Numbered from the stretch's first letter, positions 1 to 9,089 are shown. The stretch: DNA of 48,564 nt from Lutispora saccharofermentans (GCF_024363565.1 NZ_JAJEKE010000026.1:1-48564), one strand, 5' to 3'. Notes: generated from the sequence alone by a model not told the origin. Translations and numbers: made by a program.

Positions 1-104
1 CCTGTTTTGTATGCTCGGTAATATATATTATACTATTTTCATCTTCAAGTGCCTTAAAAACGGTTTAAATGCGTCAATCGAAGAGTTACCGCCTTTATTT
101 CTTA

Positions 105-133
105 AAATAAAAAAGCAGGAAATTAATCCTACT
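105..133 (-). terminator. Rho-independent terminator of the coiled-coil gene
   Basis: On the minus strand a 7-bp stem (AGTAGGA / TCCTGCT, one G-U pair) closes a short AT loop and is followed by a T-rich tract. The stem overlaps the stop codon of the coiled-coil gene. Confidence 0.6.
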
Positions 134-464
134 TTACTTTTTTAATATTATATATCTCAGTTTCATTCTCCAGGGTAGCAGTTTCGATTCTTTCCAGTTT
201 ATCCAATATATTTTCGTTGATTCTTTCCTGTCCTTCCAGCTGGTTTTGTTGTATCTCTGCTAATTGTTCCAACCTTGTCTGCATCTGCTCCTGTGTTACT
301 TGTAATTTTTTCTGTCCCTCTTGAAGCCCTTTTATATCTTCCTTAACGCTGTTTATATCTTTCTTAACACCGTTTATATCTTCCTTAACGCCGTTTATAT
401 CTCCTTTTAGGTCTATATACATTTTCTCTGCTAGGTCAAATAGTTTATCAATCTTATCTTCCAC
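129..464 (-). CDS. small coiled-coil protein with heptad repeats
   Basis: 111 residues, highly charged, with no signal peptide or membrane segment. Residues about 20-50 are tandem 7-residue units of the form DINGVKE, and the rest continues as Gln/Glu-rich coiled coil. Such short proteins are common in Clostridia and have no established function; a structural or scaffolding role is an inference. The start is GTG at 464, preceded by GGGAGGAG five bases upstream. It stands alone, with its own terminator and a possible promoter. Confidence 0.75.
   Translation of the reverse strand: MEDKIDKLFDLAEKMYIDLKGDINGVKEDINGVKKDINSVKEDIKGLQEGQKKLQVTQEQMQTRLEQLAEIQQNQLEGQERINENILDKLERIETATLENETEIYNIKKVK
331..414 (-). 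repeat. 21-bp tandem repeat inside the coiled-coil gene
   Basis: Units start at 331, 352, 373 and 394. The first three are nearly identical and the fourth is diverged. Each unit encodes one heptad, so copy number can change without breaking the frame. Confidence 0.8.
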
Positions 465-487
465 GGCTACTCCTCCCTTGTGGGTTT

Positions 488-516
488 ATTATACCCTTTT
501 CAAGAGAAATATTGAA
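488..516 (-). promoter_or_regulatory. possible sigma-A promoter for the coiled-coil gene
   Basis: The minus strand carries TATAAT (488-493), with a weak -35 (TTCAAT, 511-516) 17 bases upstream. The -10 is perfect and the -35 poor. Confidence 0.35.
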
Positions 517-594
517 GCAGTATCTTCAGTTTATGAATTATTTACTTGGCATAGAATTTTAATCATACTTTTTTATATTATCATAGATTCTGAT

Positions 595-1608
595 TCATCT
601 TCCGATAAGCTTGCCTACATTCTTTATCAAAATTGATATAGTCCCATCTGTATTTGTTATAAATTCTAGTCTGTCCCTATCCCCATACTGATCAAGAGGA
701 ATGTTTATTTCAATTCCCGTATCGGTTTTGATGACTTGCCGCTCCAATTTCTTAAAGCTGCTTTTGCTCTGAATTTGAAATTCCTTTTTATCTAAACCCT
801 GATTCATTATTTTTTCTTTAAATTCATTTTTTACATCTATATTGTTCTCAAAAACTTCGTTAATGACATTATCAACATTAACCGTACCATTGGCTTCATA
901 ATTATCTAACAGTATCTTTTTAAACTGCATTTTTTTCTCAATATCATCATTAAAATGCTTTTTATTGATTCGATCTGCTGTTTTTGTTACAATATCAAGT
1001 TTAGATTTGGAGGATAGCTCTGGCTGGCACCCAAGGTAGTATTGGGATAAATAATACTCCTTCTCACCGTTTATTAAATATTTTTTCTCAACCAATTTAA
1101 CTGAAAAATCATCCAAATCAATAATAATAACCTCTTCCAGGCTTTGGGCTTCAGAGGGTAAAACTGTTTTTTGCTTTACTATCGTATTTTTGGTGCCTGT
1201 ATCAATTGTTTCAACAAAATGGATATATGAGCTCTTGTAGTTCATTTTAAGCATCGAAAAATATGAATCGCCTTCATAATTAAACGTTGTGAAAATAATA
1301 TCCGCGGCAGGTATATCAACGTTTTTCTTCATAAGGCTAAATAATTGCAACGAAAGGTTCTCAGTTGCAGCAATAAAGTCATTATTGCCCAGGTATGCTT
1401 TTAATTCCTTATAACAATAGTTATCATGATCATCTAATTGAGTAACTTTATAATTATCACCGCTTAGAATTTTAAATATATGGATTTTAATAAAGTCCTC
1501 TATTTCTTCATTTAAGTCTAATAATTCATTTGATAAAACCGGTACATCTAAGCTTGAATCCAAAATATGAACTATTGCATTTGTTACTTTTATATTTTCT
1601 TTATCCAT
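595..1608 (-). CDS. nucleoid-associated protein, NdpA/YejK family
   Basis: 337 residues. The N-terminal pattern (KVTNAIVHILD) and overall layout fit the 37-kDa nucleoid-associated protein family (PF04245), whose characterised members bind DNA in the nucleoid. The C-terminal 60 residues are a basic strand-rich segment containing IEINIPLDQYGDRDRLEF. No membrane segment or signal peptide is seen. ATG at 1608 is preceded by AAGGAG nine bases upstream. It is monocistronic, with over 100 bases on either side. The family call rests on recognition of the pattern, not a search. Confidence 0.7.
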   Translation of the reverse strand: MDKENIKVTNAIVHILDSSLDVPVLSNELLDLNEEIEDFIKIHIFKILSGDNYKVTQLDDHDNYCYKELKAYLGNNDFIAATENLSLQLFSLMKKNVDIPAADIIFTTFNYEGDSYFSMLKMNYKSSYIHFVETIDTGTKNTIVKQKTVLPSEAQSLEEVIIIDLDDFSVKLVEKKYLINGEKEYYLSQYYLGCQPELSSKSKLDIVTKTADRINKKHFNDDIEKKMQFKKILLDNYEANGTVNVDNVINEVFENNIDVKNEFKEKIMNQGLDKKEFQIQSKSSFKKLERQVIKTDTGIEINIPLDQYGDRDRLEFITNTDGTISILIKNVGKLIGR

Positions 1609-1717
1609 TATATTCTGCTCCTTATCTTACCGCCGGATTCTTTCTATCCCTCTTATGAATTCCAATGAGAAAAACATATTTATATAGAAGGCTGCGTTTG
1701 GTATTTGTATAAATCCA

Positions 1718-2155
1718 TTACAATATTTCTTCGATGATTTCTACCGCCCTTTTTACCAATCCGGAGCAGGTATGCTTGAAAGCTTCTGCCTCTTTGGCTT
1801 TATTTAGCTCTTCAGCTATGCTTAAATCATATTTGATCAATTCGGTGCATTTTACAGACCCGAACTCAGCTTTAAAACGTCTGGTAAATTCTTGTATAGC
1901 TGAATATGTCTTATCTTTGGATACATTATCCTCCGTCCTGTATTTTCCGTACTTAAGTCCAATCAGCATAAACGCTCCTGTGACAGCTCCGCATGTCTCA
2001 CCGATATATCCCATTCCGCCTCCGAATGCTCCGGCTATCTTCAAAGCCCTTTCCTTATCCAGATTATAATCTTCACAATAGGATGTAAATACCGCTTGGG
2101 CACAGCTAAAGCCTTCGCCGAAGCATTTAACTGCTAAATCCGCTTTTTCACTCAT
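1718..2155 (-). CDS. C_GCAxxG_C_C family redox-type protein
   Basis: About 145 residues. It shows the family motif clearly: CFGEGFSCAQAV near the N-terminus, then AGAFGGGMGYIGETCGAVTG, and a late Cys near HTCSG. This small family (PF09719) is frequent in anaerobes. The conserved cysteines suggest metal or redox chemistry, but no reaction is established. The start is ATG at 2155, because GAGAGGAG lies just upstream; an in-frame start at 2191 has no such site. It follows an acetyltransferase gene by about 60 bases and may be the last gene of that operon. Confidence 0.85.
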   Translation of the reverse strand: MSEKADLAVKCFGEGFSCAQAVFTSYCEDYNLDKERALKIAGAFGGGMGYIGETCGAVTGAFMLIGLKYGKYRTEDNVSKDKTYSAIQEFTRRFKAEFGSVKCTELIKYDLSIAEELNKAKEAEAFKHTCSGLVKRAVEIIEEIL

Positions 2156-2218
2156 AGAGATTCTCCTCTCAATATACTTTAAAACAATCAATATCCTTAA
2201 TGCTTGTACATATTTATA

Positions 2219-2671
2219 TCATATTATCTTTTCAAATGCAGTCAAATATATATTTCTGCCGATCTCAATATCTTCTGTTTTTTTATATCCATTTTTCAAG
2301 TATAAGTTCACCGCCGGTTTATTTTCCTTTCCGGTGCATACCACTACCTTATTTATGCCGGCTTCCGCTCCTTCTATAAAATTCACCATTTTTTGTGCAA
2401 TACCCATCCTGAAAAAGCTTGGATGTACTGCGACGCGGTGAATATCCAGAGTGTTTCCTATAACTTTATAGGAAATTATTCCGGCTAAGGCCTCATCTTC
2501 AAAATATCCGTAAAAGATTTCGCCGGACTTTCTTAGGCTGTCTATAGTATCCTTTAAAGGCGGTATATCATAAAAATCTATGATCTGCGCCTCGATTTTA
2601 TATGAAGCCGCCTGCAATTCCAGCACCTTCTCGGCTGTCTCTTTGTCTTGCAAATCAAGCCTTCTCATCAT
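2219..2671 (-). CDS. GNAT family N-acetyltransferase
   Basis: 150 residues. The C-terminal half has the GNAT acetyl-CoA signature: the strand LDIHRVAVHPSFFRMGIAQKMV with an R-x-G-I-A variant of the Q/RxxGxG/A loop, then NKPAVNLYLKNGYKK. Substrate unknown. The start is ATG at 2671, chosen for GGAGGG five bases upstream; the reading frame runs further upstream without a site. It overlaps the end of the preceding acetyltransferase by about 17 bases, so the pair is probably translationally coupled. Confidence 0.85.
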   Translation of the reverse strand: MMRRLDLQDKETAEKVLELQAASYKIEAQIIDFYDIPPLKDTIDSLRKSGEIFYGYFEDEALAGIISYKVIGNTLDIHRVAVHPSFFRMGIAQKMVNFIEGAEAGINKVVVCTGKENKPAVNLYLKNGYKKTEDIEIGRNIYLTAFEKII

Positions 2672-3143
2672 GTAGCCCTCCTTCATTCCTCTGCTCCAAA
2701 ATGACTGTTCTTTTATAGAAGCCATATTTTTTATAAAAGCTCAATACCTCTTCATTGCCTTCTGCTACCCCGATTATCTTCTTTTTCGCATTATTGCAGT
2801 CAAGCCACTCTAATGCTCTGCCCATCAAGCGGTCACCCAAACCAAATTTGCGACATTCTCCGTCAACAAAAATAGAATCAATCTCTCCTTCCGATTTTTC
2901 ATTTATCGTGCTTATGCAATAACCTATGTAAATATCGTTCTCGCTATCTTTTATTAAGTCTACCTTTATCGATGAATTATCATAGCTGTCAAATTTACTT
3001 TTTCTTTCCTCAAACTTAAAATTTCTATATTTATCAGAAAAATTCTCTGACTTAATCTCATGATGCTTGTTTAATTTTTCCCATAAGGGCTTTACAAAGC
3101 CTAACAGTTCTTTGCCTCCGCTCATGAATTCAAACCTGTTCAT
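2655..3143 (-). CDS. GNAT family N-acetyltransferase
   Basis: 162 residues with a GNAT core: GEIDSIFVDGECRKFGLGDRLM contains the R-x-x-G-L-G acetyl-CoA loop, and EEVLSFYKKYGFYKR is the typical last helix-strand. Substrate unknown. ATG at 3143 has GGAGGG seven bases upstream. The gene overlaps the upstream isomerase gene by 14 bases and the downstream acetyltransferase by 17, which points to a three-gene coupled operon. Two adjacent GNATs could act on related substrates, but this is inference. Confidence 0.85.
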   Translation of the reverse strand: MNRFEFMSGGKELLGFVKPLWEKLNKHHEIKSENFSDKYRNFKFEERKSKFDSYDNSSIKVDLIKDSENDIYIGYCISTINEKSEGEIDSIFVDGECRKFGLGDRLMGRALEWLDCNNAKKKIIGVAEGNEEVLSFYKKYGFYKRTVILEQRNEGGLHDEKA

Positions 3144-4044
3144 ACATTATCCCTCCACTCCCTAGGCTGCACAGCCTGTCTACCCATTGATAGCATTCTT
3201 CCAGCTCCGCATCGCTTATCAAATGAGACTTATGCTCAAACAGAACCTTATAGCTCCCATTTACTTCATTCAAGGTCCTAAAGTATGCTTCCATATCGCC
3301 CCATCCATCTTCCGGCTTTAAAGAACTAAGTGCAGGGTAATGCCCTGTCTCACTGATCCTGGCATTCCATAAATGCACTAAATGAGCATACTTGCCGAAC
3401 TTTTTAACTATATCCAATCCGCTAAAATTATGATCAATGCAATCCTGCAGGTGGATTCTTCCGAAATCAAGGCATAGCCTGATATTTGGATAATCGTCCA
3501 GCAAGCCTTCCAGAAGGTTTGTATCATATATATATCTATTCAGTGCATCCAACTCTAATACCGGGGTAAAATTATGTTTCATTCCTTTATCTGATAATAT
3601 TTGAAAAAAATTTCTGCTTCTCTCTTCAAAATACTCATAGGGCATTTCGGATTCATAATAGTACTCGGTATCATCTGAAAACCTCCAGATTTTCCAATCA
3701 ACATTATCATCTAATATCACCGGCTTTGGATAATGAAGCAAAATATAGTCCGGATTTAACTCTTCTGCTCTGACAAATTCATTTTCCATATAACTAATCG
3801 ATTCTTCATAGGTAACATTGTCTTTAGAAAGATATTGGGGATCTCTGGATCTCCATTGATTCTTCAGCAATGGAAAATGAATGCCTACTTTCAGATTTCT
3901 CCTCCTTATATTATCCTTCAATATCTTCAGTTCCTCAACAGACTCCATTTGATTGACTTCAATTCCGAAGAAATAATCCCTGAAATCTCTGTTTTGCCTA
4001 TCAATATCAAATTTGTCAAACTGACCGATCAGAAATCTTTTCAT
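3130..4044 (-). CDS. TIM-barrel sugar phosphate isomerase/epimerase-like protein
   Basis: 304 residues, fitting the AP-endonuclease family 2 / xylose isomerase-like TIM barrel. Barrel strands with likely metal ligands are visible: KVGIHFPLL, DYILLHYPKP, FTPVLELDAL, IRLCLDFGRIHLQD, LVHLWNAR and YKVLFEHKS. His, Glu and Asp sit at the strand ends, as expected for a divalent metal site. The substrate cannot be read. ATG at 4044 follows AGGAGGAG. It is the first gene of the operon with two acetyltransferases. A second, unrelated-looking member of this fold lies at 44356-45126. Confidence 0.75.
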   Translation of the reverse strand: MKRFLIGQFDKFDIDRQNRDFRDYFFGIEVNQMESVEELKILKDNIRRRNLKVGIHFPLLKNQWRSRDPQYLSKDNVTYEESISYMENEFVRAEELNPDYILLHYPKPVILDDNVDWKIWRFSDDTEYYYESEMPYEYFEERSRNFFQILSDKGMKHNFTPVLELDALNRYIYDTNLLEGLLDDYPNIRLCLDFGRIHLQDCIDHNFSGLDIVKKFGKYAHLVHLWNARISETGHYPALSSLKPEDGWGDMEAYFRTLNEVNGSYKVLFEHKSHLISDAELEECYQWVDRLCSLGSGGIMYEQV

Positions 4045-4150
4045 TTGCTCCTCCTGATAATCTATATAATATAATTCGCGATGCTAATACGACTAGATAT
4101 TACCATAAATATATAATTTTTTCTACATGTTAATAATGACCTGATTTTCT

Positions 4151-4295
4151 AACTTAACTCGTTGTGTTGGCTGATAAAAGAGTATTTTGTGAAGAGGCGT
4201 AGAGTTTGTTAGTTTTGACACAGCCCTATACAAGCTTACAAAGTCTTAGCCTCGAAGCTCTATACTTGTTATCAGCTAACACAACAGCTTAAGTT
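4151..4295. repeat. long imperfect inverted repeat in the 300-base intergenic gap
   Basis: Arms at 4151-4177 and 4269-4295 match at 23 of 27 positions (AACTTAA...GTTGTGTT.GCTGATAA). Weaker pairing continues inward through GAGGC...TTTGT on each side. No gene is visible between 4045 and 4378. It could be a MITE-like relic or a long RNA hairpin; there is no transposase and no clear target duplication. Confidence 0.6.
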
Positions 4296-4324
4296 AAAAG
4301 AAAGGACGCCCAAAGGGCGCCCTG
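4296..4324 (-). terminator. Rho-independent terminator downstream of the ABC exporter operon
   Basis: Minus-strand RNA forms GGGCGCCC-TTT-GGGCGTCC, an 8-bp stem with one G-U pair, followed by TTTCTTTT. The same two arms reappear, separated by a mobile element, at 16334-16342 and 18255-18262. Confidence 0.8.
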
Positions 4325-4378
4325 CAAAATTCTATAAAACTAAGCCGTATAAACTAAGGCAAAATATGAAAATATATT

Positions 4379-6247
4379 TTATGCGCTTTCAAACTGGCTG
4401 TTATACAATGAAGCATAGAAGCCTCCCACAGCCAGTAATTCCTCATGATTTCCATGCTCCACAATATCTCCGTCCTTCATCACCAGGATCATATCTGCAC
4501 CTCTTATGGTCGACAATCTATGGGCGATAATAAAGCTGGTCCTATCCTTCATCAGGTTTTCCATAGCTTTTTGTATCAGAACCTCGGTGCGGGTATCTAC
4601 AGAGCTTGTTGCTTCGTCCAATATCAGTATTTTAGGGTCTGCCAATATTGCACGGGCTATGGTTAATAACTGCTTTTGCCCTTGAGATATATTGCCTGCT
4701 TCTTCATTTATCTCCATGTTATATCCGTGAGGCAAGGTTTTTATGAAGGGATGGGCATGGGCAGCCTTAGCAGCCCTGATAACTTCCTCGTCTGCGGCAT
4801 CCAGCCTGCCGTAGCGTATGTTTTCCATGATTGTGCCGTTAAACAACCAAGTGTCCTGCAGCACCATGCCAAACATGCTCCTCAAATCATTCCTGCTGAA
4901 TTCCTTGATATCATGTCCGTCGATCGATATTCTTCCGCTGCTGACATCATAAAATCTCATGAGAAGCTTTACCATCGTAGTCTTTCCGGCTCCTGTAGGC
5001 CCTACTATGGCAACTCTCTGGCCTGGTTTAATATCTGCATTGAAGCCCTTGATGATCATATCGTCCTGATTATATCCAAAGCGCACATCCTCGAAGGATA
5101 CCTGACCCGCAATATTCGTAATATCCGTCGGCTCAAGATTCTCCTCGATTTCCTCCTGCTCCTCCAAAAATTCAAAAACCCTCTCTGAAGCCGCTGCTGT
5201 GGATTGGAGGACATTGGATATTTGAGCCACCTGAGCTATAGGCTGGCTGAACTGACGCACATATTGTATAAAGGAGAGTATATCCCCAACCTCGATAGCC
5301 TTTTTAACAGCAAGCCAACCGCCCATTATGCTCACTAAAACATATCCGATATTGCCGATAAATGTCATGATGGGCATCATCATACCGGATAAAAACTGTG
5401 ATTTCCAGGCGGAATTATATAGTTTATCATTCAGATCATTAAACTTTTCTACGGCTTTCCCCTCTCCATTGAAGGCCTTGACTATTATGTGGCCGCCGTA
5501 TACTTCCTCAACATGTCCATTTACTTGACCCAGATAAAGCTGCTGCTGCACAAAATATTTCTGAGACCTTTTAACTACCAAGGATATAAAGATAAGCGAC
5601 AGGGGCAATATCAATATTGATGCAAGAGTCATTAACCCGCTGATAGAAAGCATCATAACAACAGTACCGATCAGCATGATCACAGATGTAATTATCTGCG
5701 AAATGCTCTGGTTCAGGGTTTGGCTCACAGTATCAACATCATTTGTTACTCTCGACAATACCTCTCCATGAGTTTTTGTATCAAAGTATTTCAAGGGCAG
5801 CTTGTTTATCTTTTGTGATATTTCTTTCCTTAAATTATAAGATACCTTTTGTGCCACTCCCGATAAGATAAAGCCCTGCACAAAGGAGAATACTGCACTG
5901 ATAATATATAGCCCAAGCAAAAGAAGCACCGTGTCTCCGATATATTCAAAATCAATGCCGGCACCCTGGGCGCCTGAAACCTTGCCTATCAATCCCTCAA
6001 AAATCTTTGTCGTGACTTTTCCAAGTATTTTAGGGCCTATAATAGAAAAAACAGAGCTTCCCACTGCAAAGAGTATCACTACAATAATTGAAAAAAGATA
6101 GGGCTTTAAATATCCTATTAGTTTTTTCATTGTTCCTTTAAAATCCTTAGGCTTTTCCGGAATGCCCCTCATATGCCCTCCGCCCATTGGGCCTCCTCCC
6201 ATTGGCTTCATGCCTGTTTTGGTTTCATTTTTTCTCATTTCACTCAT
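4379..6247 (-). CDS. ABC exporter half-transporter, catalytically complete subunit
   Basis: 622 residues with a fused membrane domain and ATPase. A Met/Gly-rich N-terminal tail is followed by about six membrane segments between residues 45 and 320. The ATPase has Walker A GPTGAGKTT (about 416-424), a variant signature ISQGQ (about 521), Walker B ILILDEATSSVD with the catalytic Glu, and the switch His in IIAHRLST. It pairs with the upstream gene, whose Walker B Glu is Asp, as in TM287/288- or BmrCD-type heterodimers. The start ATG overlaps the upstream stop (TAATG). The likely role is export of a drug or lipid; the substrate is unknown. Confidence 0.9.
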   Translation of the reverse strand: MSEMRKNETKTGMKPMGGGPMGGGHMRGIPEKPKDFKGTMKKLIGYLKPYLFSIIVVILFAVGSSVFSIIGPKILGKVTTKIFEGLIGKVSGAQGAGIDFEYIGDTVLLLLGLYIISAVFSFVQGFILSGVAQKVSYNLRKEISQKINKLPLKYFDTKTHGEVLSRVTNDVDTVSQTLNQSISQIITSVIMLIGTVVMMLSISGLMTLASILILPLSLIFISLVVKRSQKYFVQQQLYLGQVNGHVEEVYGGHIIVKAFNGEGKAVEKFNDLNDKLYNSAWKSQFLSGMMMPIMTFIGNIGYVLVSIMGGWLAVKKAIEVGDILSFIQYVRQFSQPIAQVAQISNVLQSTAAASERVFEFLEEQEEIEENLEPTDITNIAGQVSFEDVRFGYNQDDMIIKGFNADIKPGQRVAIVGPTGAGKTTMVKLLMRFYDVSSGRISIDGHDIKEFSRNDLRSMFGMVLQDTWLFNGTIMENIRYGRLDAADEEVIRAAKAAHAHPFIKTLPHGYNMEINEEAGNISQGQKQLLTIARAILADPKILILDEATSSVDTRTEVLIQKAMENLMKDRTSFIIAHRLSTIRGADMILVMKDGDIVEHGNHEELLAVGGFYASLYNSQFESA

Positions 6248-8415
6248 TATGCAAGCTCCTCCATTGAAAGCTGTGATAAAGCTATTTGCCTATATACTTC
6301 GCATTCTTTCATAAGCTCTTTGTGGCTGCCTATGCCTGCAATTTTACCCTCATTAAGGACAATGATCCGGTCTGCATTTATGATCGTGCTTATCCTCTGT
6401 GCAACTATAAGCAAGGTGCTATGGGCCGTCTCCTTCTTTAGGGCCTCACGGAGCAGTGCATCGGTTTTAAAATCAAGGGCAGAAAAGCTGTCGTCAAAGA
6501 TATATATATCAGGCTTTTTGACAAGCGCCCTGGCGATTGAAAGCCTCTGCTTCTGCCCGCCTGAAACATTGGCGCCGCCCTGAGAAATATCGGCTTTAAA
6601 CCCTTCAGGCTTCGCTTTTATGAATTCCGAAGCCTGGGCTATGCCTGCCGCCTTAACCAGTTCTTCTTCAGATGCGCCTTCATTGCTATATTTCAGATTG
6701 CTTTCTATAGTCCCCGAAAAAAGAAGCGCTTTTTGGGGTACATATCCTATTCTGGCTCTTAATTCATGCTGAGGGACCTTGCTGATGTCCACACCGTCAA
6801 TCAGTATTTGGCCTTCTGTTGCGTCATAAAAACGGGGTATGAGATTGATAAGCGTGGTTTTCCCGCTGCCGGTGCTGCCGATAAATGCAGTTGTCTGCCC
6901 GGGCTCGGCAGTAAAGCTTATATGCGAAAGGACATCCTCTTCTGCGCCGGGGTATCTAAAGCTCACATCCCTGAACTCAACATGGCCGCTTCTATTTTCC
7001 CCGAAATTCTGAGGCTTTTCAACATCTCTCACCAGTATCTCCGAGCTTAGGATTTCTTCTATGCGCTCAGCAGAAACAGCAGCTCGGGGCAGCATTATGG
7101 AAACCATGGAAATCATTAAAAACGCCATGATAATCTGCATAGTATACTGTATAAAAGCCATCATATCGCCAACCTGCATTGCACCCTGGTCAATCTGGTG
7201 AGCGCCCACCCAAACGATCAGTAAAGTAACTCCATTCATGATCAGCATCATTGCCGGCATCATGAGAGACATTACTCTATTGACAAACAGATTCGTTTTT
7301 GTCAGGTCTCTGCTTGCAATATCAAATTTTTTCTCTTCATGCTTTTGAGTATTGAATGCACGTATGACCAATATCCCCGTAAGTATCTCTCTTGTTACCA
7401 GGTTCAGCCTATCTACAAGCTTTTGCACAACTTTGAATTTCGGAATTGCTATATAAAACATAGCAGCCACTATGATCAAAATAGCAGCTACCGCCACTCC
7501 AATAATCCAGGCCATGGAGTAATCGCTTTTAAAAACCTTTATTATCCCTCCAATACCTAATATGGGAGCATAGAAAACAATTCTCAAAAGCATTACCGTC
7601 AACATTTGAATCTGCTGAATATCATTAGTGGTTCGCGTGATCAGCGATGCGGTGCTGAATTTATCAAATTCGCTGCTGGAAAAGCTTATGACCTTTCCGA
7701 ATACATCTTTTCTAAGATTCCTGGAAAGCCCTGCCCCAACCTTTGAACCAAAATATCCTACAGCTACAGTGACGCCCATGCTCAGCAATGCTATAAGCAG
7801 CATAATTGCACCGGAACGCAGTATATAGCTTGTTTGAATCTTATCAGTATCCATTCCTAGAATTTTATATTCCTTACGGATATAGGAGGTTGCGCTCTGG
7901 GTTATCATGGAATCGGGCATACCCGCAAATCTCTCACCGGCGCTGTTTTTCATAGACTCTATCTGAGCCGGCGGTATGTTTGAAAGAGATATGCCCATTT
8001 TCTCCAAAGCTTCTGCGGCAAGGATGGGCTTGCTCATGATCAAATTAAGCCGGCTTATTTCATTCTTTGAATTTGCATTCAATGTGTAAATAGGTTCTTC
8101 TGATAGACGAGGGTAAATCTTTGTATAATAATTATAATCATTTTGAGATATGCTGCTTTTATCCAAAATAGTATAGCTTTTCGATACCTCCACTTTATCT
8201 TCTTCATTCATAAATAGCATAAGTCTATCAAGCTCGCTTTTGCGTATTGCTTTAGGCACTCCATTCTCTATTCCGCCTTGCTGAATCCCAATATTTACAA
8301 TGTTGGAGGTGTAGCCAGGCAATGACAGATCACAAGCAGCCTGAACCCAAAGCAGCGCGATAATTGCAGTGATAGACACAATAAATGGCCTAAGATAACC
8401 TTTCAGCTTTAACAT
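6247..8415 (-). CDS. ABC exporter half-transporter, subunit with degenerate ATP site
   Basis: 722 residues. The first membrane segment (about 12-30) is followed by an extra soluble region of about 160 residues before the remaining membrane segments, longer than the usual 580-600 residue exporter. The ATPase has Walker A GSTGSGKTT, signature VSGGQKQR and Walker B IYIFDDSFSALD, in which the catalytic Glu is Asp; the switch His position reads VAQRIST (Gln). This degenerate site fits a heterodimer with the adjacent 622-residue subunit. ATG at 8415 follows GAGGGAG. A divergent MarR-type gene probably controls the pair. Confidence 0.9.
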   Translation of the reverse strand: MLKLKGYLRPFIVSITAIIALLWVQAACDLSLPGYTSNIVNIGIQQGGIENGVPKAIRKSELDRLMLFMNEEDKVEVSKSYTILDKSSISQNDYNYYTKIYPRLSEEPIYTLNANSKNEISRLNLIMSKPILAAEALEKMGISLSNIPPAQIESMKNSAGERFAGMPDSMITQSATSYIRKEYKILGMDTDKIQTSYILRSGAIMLLIALLSMGVTVAVGYFGSKVGAGLSRNLRKDVFGKVISFSSSEFDKFSTASLITRTTNDIQQIQMLTVMLLRIVFYAPILGIGGIIKVFKSDYSMAWIIGVAVAAILIIVAAMFYIAIPKFKVVQKLVDRLNLVTREILTGILVIRAFNTQKHEEKKFDIASRDLTKTNLFVNRVMSLMMPAMMLIMNGVTLLIVWVGAHQIDQGAMQVGDMMAFIQYTMQIIMAFLMISMVSIMLPRAAVSAERIEEILSSEILVRDVEKPQNFGENRSGHVEFRDVSFRYPGAEEDVLSHISFTAEPGQTTAFIGSTGSGKTTLINLIPRFYDATEGQILIDGVDISKVPQHELRARIGYVPQKALLFSGTIESNLKYSNEGASEEELVKAAGIAQASEFIKAKPEGFKADISQGGANVSGGQKQRLSIARALVKKPDIYIFDDSFSALDFKTDALLREALKKETAHSTLLIVAQRISTIINADRIIVLNEGKIAGIGSHKELMKECEVYRQIALSQLSMEELA

Positions 8416-8628
8416 GTTTCATCTCCCTCGACATATTTTTGTAAAGGTGCTATAATATTATAAATTATATTTAATATATATTTATAATAAACAATTATTT
8501 ACTATATTAAATTACACCTTAAGAATGTATTTGTCAATTGTTAAATTTGAGCTATTATATGAAATAGTATTTACAAAATCATTTGATTTCAGAGAAGATA
8601 TTGAGTGCATAGAAGGGATTGTGGTAGA
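8416..8628. promoter_or_regulatory. divergent control region between ABC exporter and marR-type gene
   Basis: Very AT-rich stretch of 213 bases with overlapping AT palindromes such as CTATT-N6-AATAG near 8552. A plus-strand promoter candidate is TTGTCA (8531-8536), 17 bases, ATTATA (8554-8559). MarR proteins usually bind AT-rich palindromes in such divergent regions; no single operator stands out. Confidence 0.4.
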
Positions 8629-9069
8629 ATGCCGGATAAAATAATTGAGCAGTTGGCTAACGACCTTTTTCATTTAATGCCCATGTTTAAAAATAATCTT
8701 ATCAAGCCTTTAGAAAAAACAGCAAAAACCTTAAGCCCTATGCAAATTCACATATTGCTATATTTGAAAGGCAAGGAACCTATCTCCATGTCGGAGCTTG
8801 CTGCCGGTTTAAACATTTTGAAGCAGCAGATGACTCATTTGACAGACAAGCTGGAAGAGAACAATTTGATCGTAAGAATTCATGATAAAAAAGACAGGCG
8901 CTCTGTCAAGGTATCAATTACACAATCAGGAATAGACTATCTTAATGATTTTCGAAAAGAAGCGCTGGATATGATCATGAGCAAACTTGAGCAATTATCG
9001 GCTGAGGATATTGATGAGCTTCATGGGGCTATGCACAGCATATATAAGATAATGAAAAAGCTATCATAG
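8629..9069 (+). CDS. MarR family transcriptional regulator
   Basis: 146 residues. The winged-helix core reads LSPMQIHILLYLKG, then EPISMSELAAGLNILKQQMTHLTDKLEENNLIVRIHDKKDRRSVKVSIT, the standard MarR recognition helix and wing with the DxRS motif. The C-terminal helix mediates dimerisation. It is divergent from the ABC exporter pair, so local control of the exporter is the natural inference. I take ATG at 8629; GTG at 8605 in the same frame is also possible and would add eight residues. The gene converges on the amino acid ABC genes and ends at a shared terminator. Confidence 0.9.
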   Translation: MPDKIIEQLANDLFHLMPMFKNNLIKPLEKTAKTLSPMQIHILLYLKGKEPISMSELAAGLNILKQQMTHLTDKLEENNLIVRIHDKKDRRSVKVSITQSGIDYLNDFRKEALDMIMSKLEQLSAEDIDELHGAMHSIYKIMKKLS

Positions 9070-9089
9070 ATTATCTTGAGCATCAAAAA

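Noticed and set aside
1..128. Possible 3' end of a gene at the left edge
   Set aside because: About 25 minus-strand codons with protein-like look are open near 30-105, but there is no start, no recognisable motif and the downstream part is a terminator.
331..414. CRISPR-like array
   Set aside because: The 21-bp units are directly adjacent without spacers and lie in frame inside a coiled-coil gene. No CRISPR array was seen elsewhere in the window.
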